Counted from the first letter of the stretch, positions 1-6,941 are shown. The stretch: 8,603 nt of DNA from Chromobacteriaceae bacterium (GCA_030151505.1 JASLDQ010000128.1:1-8603); one strand, 5' to 3'. A program made the numbers and translations. The notes: a model not told the origin generated them from the letters alone.

Positions 1-911
1 CTGCGCAGACGTTCGCACAGCGCCTCGACCTGACGGGCCGAGAAGCGGATGTTCATGAACTCGGCGGTGATCGCCTGCTGCTGCTCGAGATGCTGCTTGG
101 ACTGCGGGCCGTACTTGACCAGCGCCTTGACCATCTTTTCATAGAGCTTGCGCACGTTGGCGAAGAAAGCGATGGCCTCGCGCTTGAGTTCTTCGAGGTT
201 GGCGGCGGTCAGCGCGGCTGCGGCGGCTTCGTCGTCCTCTTCCTCTTCCTCGGCGCCTTCGGCGGCGGCATCCTCTTCCTCGGCGACGGGCTCGGGCTGT
301 TCGGGTGCCTTCTCGTCTTCCTCGACCGCGTTCGGATCGATGAAGCCGTCGAAGATTTCGTCAACCTTGATCTCGTCCTTCTCGATGCGGTCGACGAGGT
401 CCAGCACTTCGCGCACCGTGCCCGGGCAAGCGGAGATCGCCTGGATCATGTGCTTGAGGCCGTCCTCGATGCGCTTGGCGATTTCGATTTCGCCCTCGCG
501 GGTGAGGAGCTCGACCGTGCCCATCTCGCGCATGTACATGCGGACCGGGTCGGTGGTGCGGCCGAAGTCGGAGTCGACGGTGGACAGCGCCGTTTCGGCT
601 TCTTCCACCACGTCCTCGTCGGCGACCACCGGCGTCGCATCGGACATCAGGAGCTGCTCGGCGTCCGGCGCCTCGTCATACACCTGGATGCCCATGTCGG
701 TGATCATGCTGATGATGCTTTCGATCTGCTCGGCATCCAGCACGTCCTCGGGCAGGGAGTCGTTGATCTCGGCGTACGTGAGGTAGCCGCGCTCCTTGCC
801 CTGCACGATCAGTTGTTTCAGGCGTTTGCGACGCTCCTCGGTATTGTCGGGAGCGGCCGTTTGTTGGCCTTTCAACTTAGCATCCTTCTCGTTGTTGGGA
901 ATGGCCGCCAT
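1..911 (-). CDS. rpoD: RNA polymerase primary sigma factor RpoD (sigma-70), N-terminal part, cut by the window edge
   Basis: Housekeeping sigma factor that directs core RNA polymerase to most promoters. The frame reads open from ATG at 911 to the window edge, giving 303 residues plus two bases; the C-terminal half with regions 2 to 4 is outside. Visible parts: region 1.1 at about residues 25-80 (begins EERRKRLKQLIVQGKERGYL), region 1.2 at about 121-151 with the hallmark DPVRMYMREMGTVELLTREG, then the start of the non-conserved region. That region carries a Glu/Asp/Ala-rich stretch at about residues 197-235, comparable to the acidic stretch of E. coli sigma-70, and resumes with a helical segment at 238-303. 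AGGA lies six bases before the ATG, supporting this start. It is the last gene of the rpsU-yqeY-dnaG-rpoD block, 62 nt after dnaG, with its own promoter in that gap. Family identity is seen directly in the protein. Confidence 0.96.
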   Translation of the reverse strand, partial: MAAIPNNEKDAKLKGQQTAAPDNTEERRKRLKQLIVQGKERGYLTYAEINDSLPEDVLDAEQIESIISMITDMGIQVYDEAPDAEQLLMSDATPVVADEDVVEEAETALSTVDSDFGRTTDPVRMYMREMGTVELLTREGEIEIAKRIEDGLKHMIQAISACPGTVREVLDLVDRIEKDEIKVDEIFDGFIDPNAVEEDEKAPEQPEPVAEEEDAAAEGAEEEEEDDEAAAAALTAANLEELKREAIAFFANVRKLYEKMVKALVKYGPQSKQHLEQQQAITAEFMNIRFSARQVEALCERLR

Positions 912-949
912 GTTGCATCCTGCGTAAAATTGGACTGGAAAAACATTAA

Positions 950-958
950 ATTATACCA
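950..958 (-). promoter_or_regulatory. Extended -10 promoter for rpoD
   Basis: On the minus strand the dnaG-rpoD gap reads TGGTATAAT, a perfect TGn extension plus a perfect -10 hexamer (hexamer at 955-950). No good -35 hexamer is found 16 to 18 bases upstream, which is usual for extended -10 promoters. Transcription would begin near 943, leaving a leader of about 32 nt that contains the AGGA ribosome site. It would let rpoD be transcribed apart from rpsU and dnaG. The motif is seen; its activity is inferred. Confidence 0.72.
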
Positions 959-962
959 CACC

Positions 963-987
963 CCGCCGGCACCTTACGGCCCGGCGG
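963..987. repeat. Inverted repeat overlapping the dnaG stop codon
   Basis: CCGCCGG at 963-969 and CCGGCGG at 981-987 form a perfect 7-bp GC-only stem with an 11-nt loop that contains the dnaG stop (974-976). The stem ends five bases before the rpoD extended -10 element on the minus strand. No T-tract follows directly, so it is a poor intrinsic terminator. It could instead protect an mRNA 3' end or mark a processing site between dnaG and rpoD; that is inference. Confidence 0.45.
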
Positions 988-2725
988 AACGGGGACGAAG
1001 CAAGAGTTCAAGCAAAAGACGCTTTTCGTCCGGGTTTAGACCCTCGCGAGCATCCTTTTGTTTTAGCCGATCAAGGCGCTCTTCATCGACCCGATGCGCC
1101 AGTTTGGCGATCGCGTCGTCGAATTCGTCCGGATCGGCGTCGGACAGACCACCGTCGTCCGCCAGCAGCTCGGCCACCACCGGCGCCAGCTGTTCGTCCA
1201 GCGCGCTGCCGCGCAGGCGCTCCAGCAAGGCGGCAGTGTCGCGCGGCACACCGCCGGCCTGGGCGCAGCCGAGCAGCTCGGCCAAGAGCTGTGCATCCCC
1301 CGCCCAGCCATCCACTGGCGGCAGGGCGGCACGCGCAGCGAGCGGCGGGTCCAGCAATATCCAGCGGATCAGCTTGCGCGGCAGCGACACCTCGGCCCGC
1401 TTGCCGCCGCCGGGGCCGCGCTGCCCCACCCGGCCACTCAGGCCGCGACGCAAGCCCCACAAGCGATCGAGCTCGGCCGCGTCCAGCTGCGCCAGTTCGG
1501 CCAGCTTCTTGCGGATCAGCAGCGACAGGGCCGGCGCCTTAACCGACAGCACCAGCGGCCTGGCGATATTCAGCAACTCCGCCCGGCCTTCATCGGTGCT
1601 CATGTCGACCCGGCCGGACAGCTCGCGCACCAGATAACTGGACAGCGGCACCGACTCGGCATCGAGCAGGGCTTCGAATCCTTCGCGGCCGAATTCACGG
1701 ATATAGCTGTCCGGATCATGCTCGGCCGGCAAGAACAGGAAATCGGCCCGCTTGCCGTCGCGCAGCTCCGGCAGCACGTTTTCCAGTGCCCGCCACGCCG
1801 CGCGCCGCCCCGCCTTGTCGCCGTCGAAGCAGAAGATCACCCGGTCGGCCTGACGAAACAGCTTTTGCACATGCGTCGCGGTGGTGGCGGTGCCAAGCGT
1901 GGCAACCGCATAGCCGACGCCGTACTGCGCCAGCGCCACCACGTCCATATAACCCTCGACCACCAGCACGCGGTTGCCGGCCCGGATCGCGTCGCGCGCC
2001 TCGAACAGGCCGTAGAGCTCGCGCCCCTTCTCGAACAGCGGCGTTTCCGGCGAATTCAGGTACTTCGGCTCGCCCTGCCCCATCACCCGGCCGCCGAAGC
2101 CGATGACCTGGCCGCGGACATTGCGGATCGGGAACATCACCCGGTCGCGGAAGCGGTCGTAACGACTGCCGTCCTCCTTGGTCACCAGCAGCCCGACTTC
2201 TTCCAGGCGCGGATCAAGGTAGTTGTCGAACGCCGACTGCAAGCCGGTCCAGCCAGCCGGGGCATAGCCCAGACCGTAGCGGGCGGCGATTTCACCGCTC
2301 ACGCCGCGCTGCTTCAGGTAGGTAATGGCATCGGCCGAGCTTTTCAATTGCTGTTTGTAGAAACGCGCCGCCGTCAGCAGCGCATCGCCCTGCTCAGGCG
2401 TAGCGCGCCGGGTCTGGGCCTGCGGCTCGGCCGCGCCCTGCGGCACGGTCAGGCCGACCTGCTGGGCCAGGTCGCGCACCGCGTCGATGAAGCCCTGGCC
2501 GGTGTGTTCCATCAGGAAAGTGATCGCGCTGCCGTGGGCGCCGCAACCGAAGCAGTGATAGAACTGCTTGGTCGGACTCACCGAAAACGACGGCGACTTT
2601 TCCTTGTGGAAGGGGCAGCAGGCCATGTAGTCGCGCCCGGCCTTCTTGAGCGGAACATAGCGCTCCACCACGTCGACGATGTCGACGCGGGCGAGCAGCT
2701 GGTCGATGAAATCCTGCGGAATCAT
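974..2725 (-). CDS. dnaG: DNA primase DnaG
   Basis: Synthesises the RNA primers for leading- and lagging-strand DNA replication, working with the DnaB helicase. At 583 residues it is close to the E. coli length. Domains in order: an N-terminal CHC2 zinc-binding domain with ligands C37, H40, C58 and C61; a catalytic core with the basic segment RFRDRVMFPI at 191-200; a TOPRIM fold with E257 in VVEGYMD and the metal-binding pair D301/D303 in CFDGDKAGRRAA; and a C-terminal helical region from about 380 to the end that should bind DnaB. All key residues are present. The ATG lies six bases after the stop of the upstream yqeY gene, and I see no Shine-Dalgarno match ahead of it, so translation is probably coupled to yqeY. 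rpoD follows after 62 nt. Confidence 0.97.
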   Translation of the reverse strand: MIPQDFIDQLLARVDIVDVVERYVPLKKAGRDYMACCPFHKEKSPSFSVSPTKQFYHCFGCGAHGSAITFLMEHTGQGFIDAVRDLAQQVGLTVPQGAAEPQAQTRRATPEQGDALLTAARFYKQQLKSSADAITYLKQRGVSGEIAARYGLGYAPAGWTGLQSAFDNYLDPRLEEVGLLVTKEDGSRYDRFRDRVMFPIRNVRGQVIGFGGRVMGQGEPKYLNSPETPLFEKGRELYGLFEARDAIRAGNRVLVVEGYMDVVALAQYGVGYAVATLGTATTATHVQKLFRQADRVIFCFDGDKAGRRAAWRALENVLPELRDGKRADFLFLPAEHDPDSYIREFGREGFEALLDAESVPLSSYLVRELSGRVDMSTDEGRAELLNIARPLVLSVKAPALSLLIRKKLAELAQLDAAELDRLWGLRRGLSGRVGQRGPGGGKRAEVSLPRKLIRWILLDPPLAARAALPPVDGWAGDAQLLAELLGCAQAGGVPRDTAALLERLRGSALDEQLAPVVAELLADDGGLSDADPDEFDDAIAKLAHRVDEERLDRLKQKDAREGLNPDEKRLLLELLLRPRSAGP

Positions 2726-2731
2726 CCGGGT

Positions 2732-3181
2732 TTACTGGCCGGCCAGACGCGCCTTGATCTTGCCCGATACCACGCCCATGTCGGCGCGCCCGGACAGTTG
2801 CGGGCGCAGCACACTCATCACCTTGCCCATGTCCTGCATCCCTGCAGCACCGGTGGCCGCCACGGCTTCCTCGATCAGCGAGGCGATCTCGGCGTCGCTC
2901 AGCGGCTGCGGCAGATAGGCCGACAGCACGTCCATTTCGGCTTTTTCCTTGTCGGCCAGATCCTGCCGCTGCGCGGCTTCATACTGGCTGACCGAATCGC
3001 GGCGCTGCTTGAGCATCTTGTCGATGACGGCGATCACGCCGGCGTCGTCGAGCTCGATGCGCTCGTCGACTTCCTTCTGCTTGATCCCGGCCAGCAGGAG
3101 GCGGATGGCCGACAGGCGGGCCGCTTCCTTGGCCTTCATCGCGGCTTTCATGTCATCGGTGATACGGGCTTTGAGATTCAT
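2732..3181 (-). CDS. yqeY: GatB/YqeY domain protein
   Basis: A 149-residue member of the GatB/YqeY family, all helical and related to the C-terminal tRNA-binding domain of the GatB amidotransferase subunit. The molecular role of free-standing YqeY proteins is not settled; a link to tRNA or to aminoacyl-tRNA amidation is inferred only from the shared domain. The family opening is clear (MNLKARITDDMKAAMKAKEA, then ARLSAIRLLLAGIKQKEVDE), and the C-terminal block contains GKVMSVLRPQLSGRADMGVV. The frame stays open 17 codons further upstream, but I chose the ATG at 3181 because family members start with this MxLKxRI segment. No strong Shine-Dalgarno sequence is visible. It sits between rpsU and dnaG, as is common in Betaproteobacteria, and ends six bases before dnaG. 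A 12-bp palindrome (CTGGCCGGCCAG, 2735-2746) covers its last codons. Confidence 0.92.
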   Translation of the reverse strand: MNLKARITDDMKAAMKAKEAARLSAIRLLLAGIKQKEVDERIELDDAGVIAVIDKMLKQRRDSVSQYEAAQRQDLADKEKAEMDVLSAYLPQPLSDAEIASLIEEAVAATGAAGMQDMGKVMSVLRPQLSGRADMGVVSGKIKARLAGQ

Positions 3182-3264
3182 GGCATCGGACTTTGGTAAA
3201 CGGGCCACAGGCGGCGTGGTCCGAAGCGGCACCCGAGCCTGACAGCCGGGCGCCAGAATGGCGA

Positions 3265-3290
3265 AAACCGCAAGCTTGCGCTCGCGGTTT
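3265..3290 (-). terminator. Inverted repeat between rpsU and yqeY, possible weak terminator or attenuator
   Basis: AAACCGC at 3265-3271 and GCGGTTT at 3284-3290 form a 7-bp stem with a 12-nt loop, which itself holds part of the palindrome GCAAGCTTGC. On the minus strand the stem runs into only four T residues (GCGGTTTTCGCC), so it would be leaky. On the plus strand the T-rich run (GGTTTCTTTGCTTTC) is longer, but no plus-strand gene precedes it. The E. coli operon has a partial terminator between rpsU and dnaG that keeps S21 output far above primase; the same role here is inference. The rest of the 138-nt rpsU-yqeY gap (3182-3319) shows nothing else I can name, apart from a TTTCGCGAAA palindrome near 3297-3306. 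Confidence 0.4.
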
Positions 3291-3319
3291 CTTTGCTTTC
3301 GCGAAAATGACCGAAAAGA

Positions 3320-3532
3320 TCAATAGAGCTTCGGCGGCAGCATTTGGCTACGCAAGCGCTTGTAGTGACGCTTGGCAGCGGCAGCGGCTTTGCGCTTGCG
3401 CTCAGTGGTCGGCTTTTCGTAGAACTCGCGGGCGCGCAGTTCGGTCAGCAGACCCGTCTTTTCGACTGCACGCTTGAAGCGACGCATAGCGACTTCAAAC
3501 GGCTCATTTTCTTTCACGCGAACGCTGGGCAT
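3320..3532 (-). CDS. rpsU: 30S ribosomal protein bS21
   Basis: Small-subunit ribosomal protein near the mRNA exit/anti-Shine-Dalgarno platform, needed for efficient initiation. The 70-residue sequence is a complete bS21: it opens [20 protein letters not shown], has the conserved [20 protein letters not shown] segment at 26-45, and ends in a strongly basic tail ([17 protein letters not shown]). The ATG at 3532 is preceded by GGTGA about six bases upstream, and by a stronger AAGGA that is rather far at about 13 bases. It is the first gene of the rpsU-yqeY-dnaG-rpoD macromolecular synthesis block. A sigma-70-like promoter and a terminator-like hairpin lie in its 136-nt upstream gap, and a possible leaky terminator lies after it. 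Confidence 0.98.
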   Translation of the reverse strand: MPSVRVKENEPFEVAMRRFKRAVEKTGLLTELRAREFYEKPTTERKRKAAAAAKRHYKRLRSQMLPPKLY

Positions 3533-3567
3533 GAAAAATCACCAATCCTTAGGAATTTTCAGGGTTT

Positions 3568-3596
3568 AAAGAAAAAGTCACGGACAACCCGTGACT
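3568..3596 (-). terminator. Intrinsic terminator-like hairpin with T-tract in the thiG-rpsU gap
   Basis: On the minus strand AGTCACGG, loop GTTGT and CCGTGACT make a perfect 8-bp stem (arms 3596-3589 and 3583-3576) followed by TTTTCTTT. This is a textbook Rho-independent terminator for transcripts coming from thiG. It lies downstream of the predicted rpsU promoter, starting roughly at its transcription start, so it would also form the extreme 5' end of the rpsU mRNA. On the plus strand the stem is not followed by T residues, so it is not bidirectional. Confidence 0.75.
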
Positions 3597-3603
3597 CCGG
3601 TGG

Positions 3604-3633
3604 ATTGTACGTTACGGCCGCGCGGTTTGTAAA
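3604..3633 (-). promoter_or_regulatory. Sigma-70-type promoter for the rpsU-yqeY-dnaG-rpoD operon
   Basis: On the minus strand TTTACA (3633-3628, five of six matches to the -35 consensus) and TACAAT (3609-3604, five of six to the -10 consensus) are separated by 18 bases. Start of transcription would fall near 3597, about 65 nt before the rpsU ATG. A short inverted repeat, GTAAAA-ccctgt-TTTTAC (3629-3646), overlaps the -35 box and could be an operator or chance. The match is seen; activity is inferred. Confidence 0.65.
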
Positions 3634-3668
3634 ACCCTGTTTTTACGGGACTTGCGCAGCAAGTGCGA

Positions 3669-4454
3669 TCAAGCCTTGCCGATCACCCCGTCCACCGGCG
3701 AGCTCGGCGCGCCGTGATAGAGCTTCTTCGGCATCCGGCCCGCCAGAAAGGCCTCGCGCCCGGCCTCGACGGCCAGCCGCATCGCCCGCGCCATGCGCAC
3801 CGGCTCGCGCGCGGCGGCGATCGCGGTGTTCATCAGCACCCCGTCACACCCCAGCTCCATCGCGATGGCCGCATCGCTGGCGGTGCCGACCCCGGCGTCG
3901 ACCAGCACCGGCACCTTGCTCTGCTCGATGATCAGCGACAGGTTCCACGGATTGAGGATGCCCATACCCGAGCCGATCAGGCTGGCCAGCGGCATGATCG
4001 CGCAGCAGCCGATGTCTTCGAGCTGGCGGGCGGCAATCGGATCGTCCGAGGTATAGACCATCACGTCGAAGCCTTCCTTCACCAGCACTTCGGCCGCCTT
4101 GATGGTTTCCGCCACGTTCGGGAACAGCGTGTTCGGGTCGCCCAGCACCTCGAGCTTCACCAGGCGATGGTCGTCCAGCAGTTCGCGCGCCAGCCGCAAG
4201 GTGCGGATGGCGTCTTCGGCGGTGTAGCACCCGGCCGTATTGGGCAGCAGGGTATAGCGCTTGGGCGGCAACGCGTCGAGCAGACTGGGCTGATCCGGGT
4301 CCTGGCCGAGATTGACCCGGCGGATGGCGACGGTGACGATTTCGGCACCGGACGCATCCAGCGCGGCGGCGGTTTCGGCGAAATCCTTGTACTTGCCGGT
4401 ACCGACCAGCAGTCGCGACGAGTATTCCCGTCCGGCGATGAGAAGTGAATCCAT
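3669..4454 (-). CDS. thiG: Thiazole synthase ThiG
   Basis: Forms the thiazole phosphate half of thiamine from 1-deoxyxylulose 5-phosphate, dehydroglycine and sulfur delivered by ThiS thiocarboxylate; a cytosolic TIM-barrel enzyme. The 261-residue protein matches the family length. K100 in [15 protein letters not shown] is the expected Schiff-base lysine. Phosphate-binding and barrel loops are visible in GSGMGILNP (161-169), [11 protein letters not shown] (186-196) and GVLMNTAIA (205-213). The frame is open upstream of 4454, but ThiG proteins begin with this segment ([20 protein letters not shown]) and AGGA lies about eight bases before the ATG. thiS lies upstream with a 40-nt gap. Downstream there is a 6-bp hairpin (3650-3664) and then the rpsU promoter region. 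No trmB-like gene follows, although one often does in related bacteria. Confidence 0.96.
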   Translation of the reverse strand: MDSLLIAGREYSSRLLVGTGKYKDFAETAAALDASGAEIVTVAIRRVNLGQDPDQPSLLDALPPKRYTLLPNTAGCYTAEDAIRTLRLARELLDDHRLVKLEVLGDPNTLFPNVAETIKAAEVLVKEGFDVMVYTSDDPIAARQLEDIGCCAIMPLASLIGSGMGILNPWNLSLIIEQSKVPVLVDAGVGTASDAAIAMELGCDGVLMNTAIAAAREPVRMARAMRLAVEAGREAFLAGRMPKKLYHGAPSSPVDGVIGKA

Positions 4455-4494
4455 GCTTGCTTCCTGCGAATCGATGGGTCTGGAAAGGGTTGAA

Positions 4495-4701
4495 TCAGCC
4501 GCCGCCGACGGCGACCACGATTTCCAGCGTGTCGCCGGTCTGCAGCATGATTTCGGCATGGCGGCTTTTCGGCACGATGTCGCCGTTGCGCTCGACCGCG
4601 ATGCGGCGGCCGGCCCAGCCTTCGGCTTCGATGAACTCGGCCAGCGAGCAGGCCGCGAGCTGCCGCGCGTCACCGTTGACGGTAATGGCGATCGGGGTCA
4701 T
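4495..4701 (-). CDS. thiS: Sulfur carrier protein ThiS
   Basis: Ubiquitin-fold sulfur carrier for thiamine thiazole synthesis. Its C-terminal glycine is adenylated (by ThiF or a MoeB-like enzyme, not in this window) and turned into a thiocarboxylate that donates sulfur to ThiG. The 68-residue protein has the family pattern: a first strand [10 protein letters not shown], the central [16 protein letters not shown], the late strand [14 protein letters not shown], and the essential Gly-Gly end. The ATG at 4701 is chosen because the upstream extension is not ThiS-like and GGAG sits about eight bases before it. This start overlaps the stop of a 19-codon frame (ATGA). It lies 58 nt after spoT and 40 nt before thiG. 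No THI-box riboswitch can be fitted into the short gap before it. Confidence 0.95.
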   Translation of the reverse strand: MTPIAITVNGDARQLAACSLAEFIEAEGWAGRRIAVERNGDIVPKSRHAEIMLQTGDTLEIVVAVGGG

Positions 4702-4757
4702 CGGCGGACTCCGGCGGCGGCAATGTTCCGCCACGCAAACAGAAGTACGGACGACAT
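4698..4757 (-). CDS. Possible 19-residue leader peptide between spoT and thiS
   Basis: A short frame begins two bases after the spoT stop and encodes [19 protein letters not shown]. It has a plausible ribosome site, GGAG, about seven bases before its ATG (inside the end of spoT), and its stop overlaps the thiS start as ATGA. The arrangement would allow ribosomes finishing spoT to continue through this frame into thiS by coupled translation. The peptide is hydrophobic in the middle and basic at the end; I do not recognise it. It may simply be an untranslated spacer that happens to be open, since frames this short arise easily in GC-rich DNA. Coding status is inference. Confidence 0.3.
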   Translation of the reverse strand: MSSVLLFAWRNIAAAGVRR

Positions 4758-4759
4758 GC

Positions 4760-6922
4760 TCAACTCCGGCTCACGCGAACGACCAGCGCCTGCGCCTGGA
4801 TGCGCGACATCACGTCGGCCAGATGGCCGGCGTTCTCGACCTGCAGGCGGAACTTGATCTGCACATAGCCTTCGCCCTTGTGGGCATCCTGCATGTCGAC
4901 GCTTTCGATGTTGGCGCCGCCTTCGGTAATGGCGGCCGCCACCAGCGCCAGTGCCCCGCGCTCGCTCTGCGCCAGCACCGTCACCGGCACGCTGTACATG
5001 TGCGGCGTCTTGATCTCCCAATCCGCCTCCAGCACCTTGTCCGGATCCAGACGCTTGAGGTTGGCGCAGGAGCGGGTATGGATGACCAGCCCCTGCCCCT
5101 TGGTGATGGCCGCCGCCACCGGGTCGCCGGGCAGCGGGCTGCAGCAGCCGGCAAACTGCAGCGACATGCCTTCGTTGCCGCGGATCAGCAGCGGGCCGGA
5201 GCGGGCCGGCTGGCCCAATGCCGCACCGGCGAGCTCGAGCAGGCGGGTCGCCACCAGCATGGCCTGCTGCTTGCCCGCACCGATGTTGGCCAGCACGTCG
5301 GCCGCCTTGGCTTTCTTGTCCTTGTCCCCGAATTCGCGCAGGTAGGCGTTCCACACCCCGTCGGACAGCACGAAGGGCTGGGCCGACAGCGAGTGCATCG
5401 ACTGCTTGAGTAGGCGGTCGCCCAGCTGGGTGGCCTCGTCGCGCTGCAAGGTCTTGAGCGAGTTGCGGATGGCCGAACGAGCCCGGCCGCTGGTGACGAA
5501 GGTCAGCCACGACGGGTTGGGCTTGGCCTGGGTCGAGGTGATGACCTCGACCGTGTCGCCGTTCTTCAGCTGGGTGCGCAGCGGCACCAGTTCATGGTTG
5601 ACCTTGGCGGCGATGCAGCGGTGGCCGATGTCGGTATGGACCGCGTAGGCGAAATCGACCGGGGTGGCGCCTTGCGACAGCACCAGGATCTTGCCTTTGG
5701 GCGTGAAGACGTAGACTTCGTCCGGGAACAGGTCGATCTTGATGTGTTCGTAGAACTCGACCGCGTCGCCGGTTTCGGCCTGGATATCCAGAATGTCCTG
5801 CAGCCACTGGTGGGTGCGCTGGCGCGCGGTGTCGAGCGTGTCGTCGCCGGACTTGTACATCCAGTGGCTGGCCACGCCGGCTTCGGCCACCCGGTGCATG
5901 TCGCGGGTGCGGATCTGCACCTCGATCGGCGTGCCGTACGGACCGAACAGGGTCGTGTGCAGGCTCTGGTAGCCGTTGGATTTGGGGATGGCGATGTAAT
6001 CCTTGAACTTGCCCGGAATGGGCTTGTACAGGCTGTGCAGCGCACCCAGCGCCAAGTAGCAGCCCGGGATGTCATTGAGAATCACCCGAAAGCCGTAGAT
6101 GTCCTGCACCTCGGAAAAGCTCAGGTGCTTCTCGTGCATCTTGCGGTAGATGCTGTAGAGATTTTTTTCGCGGCCGCGGATGGTGGCCTCGAGATTGGCC
6201 TCGACCAGCTTGCGGCTCAGCGCCTGCATGATCTTGCTGACCAGCTCGCGCCGGTTGCCGCGGGCGGCGCGCACGGCCTTGGCCAGCACGCCGTAGCGAT
6301 TGGGGTAGAGATGCTTGAAACTCAGGTCCTGCAGCTCGCGGTAGACCTGATTCAGCCCGATGCGGTTGGCGATCGGGGCGTAGATGTCGATGGTTTCCTG
6401 CGCGATGCGGCGGCGCTTGTCCTCGCGCATGCTGTCGAGCGTGCGCATGTTGTGCAGGCGGTCGGCCAGTTTGATGATGATGACGCGAATGTCCTTCGCC
6501 ATCGCCAGCACCATCTTGCGGAAATTTTCCGCCTGGCGGCTCTCCTTGCTCTCGTACTCCAGCCGTTCCAGTTTGGAGAGCCCATCCACCAGCTCGGCGA
6601 CGCTCTTGCCGAAGTGCTCGACCAGCGTGGCCTTGGCAACGCCGGTGTCCTCCATTGTGTCGTGCAGGAGCGCGGCAGCCAGACCGTGGGCGTCGAGCTT
6701 CCAGCCGGTCAGAATCTGCGCCACCGCGATCGGGTGGGTAATGTAGGGCTCGCCGCTCTTGCGCGTCTGCCCGGCATGGGCATCCCGCGCAAACTGGAAA
6801 GCTTCATGCAGGAACGGCAGGTCGTCCTCTTTGAGATACGTCCCTGCCGTGGCCAACAGTGCTTCGGCCTGCCCGGCTACCAGCAAGTCGTAGTCGACGG
6901 ATGCGGCTTCCACACTGCTCAT
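4760..6922 (-). CDS. spoT: Bifunctional (p)ppGpp synthetase/hydrolase (SpoT/Rel family)
   Basis: Makes and degrades the stringent-response alarmones ppGpp and pppGpp. The 720-residue protein has the full long-RSH layout. The HD hydrolase domain (about 30-190) has metal ligands H63, H87, D88 and D154 and an intact HDTMEDT motif. The synthetase domain (about 230-350) has REKN at 251-254, the RxKD-type loop of bifunctional enzymes rather than the acidic version of RelA, plus YGFRVI and E334 in IEVQIRT. A TGS domain follows at about 400-461, then a zinc-finger/conserved-cysteine domain with C593, C594, H615 and C619, then a C-terminal ACT domain from about 641. Both activities should therefore be present. 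I chose the ATG at 6922, preceded by GAGG, over an ATG 14 codons earlier that would overlap rpoZ. It follows rpoZ by 19 nt, as in E. coli. thiS follows after 58 nt. Confidence 0.95.
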   Translation of the reverse strand: MSSVEAASVDYDLLVAGQAEALLATAGTYLKEDDLPFLHEAFQFARDAHAGQTRKSGEPYITHPIAVAQILTGWKLDAHGLAAALLHDTMEDTGVAKATLVEHFGKSVAELVDGLSKLERLEYESKESRQAENFRKMVLAMAKDIRVIIIKLADRLHNMRTLDSMREDKRRRIAQETIDIYAPIANRIGLNQVYRELQDLSFKHLYPNRYGVLAKAVRAARGNRRELVSKIMQALSRKLVEANLEATIRGREKNLYSIYRKMHEKHLSFSEVQDIYGFRVILNDIPGCYLALGALHSLYKPIPGKFKDYIAIPKSNGYQSLHTTLFGPYGTPIEVQIRTRDMHRVAEAGVASHWMYKSGDDTLDTARQRTHQWLQDILDIQAETGDAVEFYEHIKIDLFPDEVYVFTPKGKILVLSQGATPVDFAYAVHTDIGHRCIAAKVNHELVPLRTQLKNGDTVEVITSTQAKPNPSWLTFVTSGRARSAIRNSLKTLQRDEATQLGDRLLKQSMHSLSAQPFVLSDGVWNAYLREFGDKDKKAKAADVLANIGAGKQQAMLVATRLLELAGAALGQPARSGPLLIRGNEGMSLQFAGCCSPLPGDPVAAAITKGQGLVIHTRSCANLKRLDPDKVLEADWEIKTPHMYSVPVTVLAQSERGALALVAAAITEGGANIESVDMQDAHKGEGYVQIKFRLQVENAGHLADVMSRIQAQALVVRVSRS

Positions 6923-6941
6923 CGGATCAAACCTCTTCGAT

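Noticed and set aside
202..315. Glu/Asp/Ala codon repeats as a possible nucleotide repeat array or insertion in rpoD
   Set aside because: This is the ordinary acidic low-complexity stretch of the sigma-70 non-conserved region, as in E. coli, not a DNA repeat array.
90..1637. Long plus-strand open frame of 515 codons opposite rpoD and dnaG
   Set aside because: It spans two well-identified genes and their gap on the other strand, has low-complexity composition typical of GC-rich antisense frames, and shows no recognisable domain.
1094..3199. Plus-strand open frame of 701 codons opposite dnaG and yqeY
   Set aside because: Its composition (rich in H, Q, R, A, L) is what the antisense of a GC-rich gene gives, and the minus-strand proteins have clear motifs and intact active sites.
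4702..4759. TPP riboswitch ahead of thiS
   Set aside because: The gap is too short, and I see no CUGAGA-type THI-box core.
4698..5510. Minus-strand 270-codon frame whose end includes the small frame before thiS
   Set aside because: Most of it is an off-frame reading of the spoT C-terminus, Gly/Ala/Arg-rich with no motif; only the last 19 codons have a start, ribosome site and context of their own.
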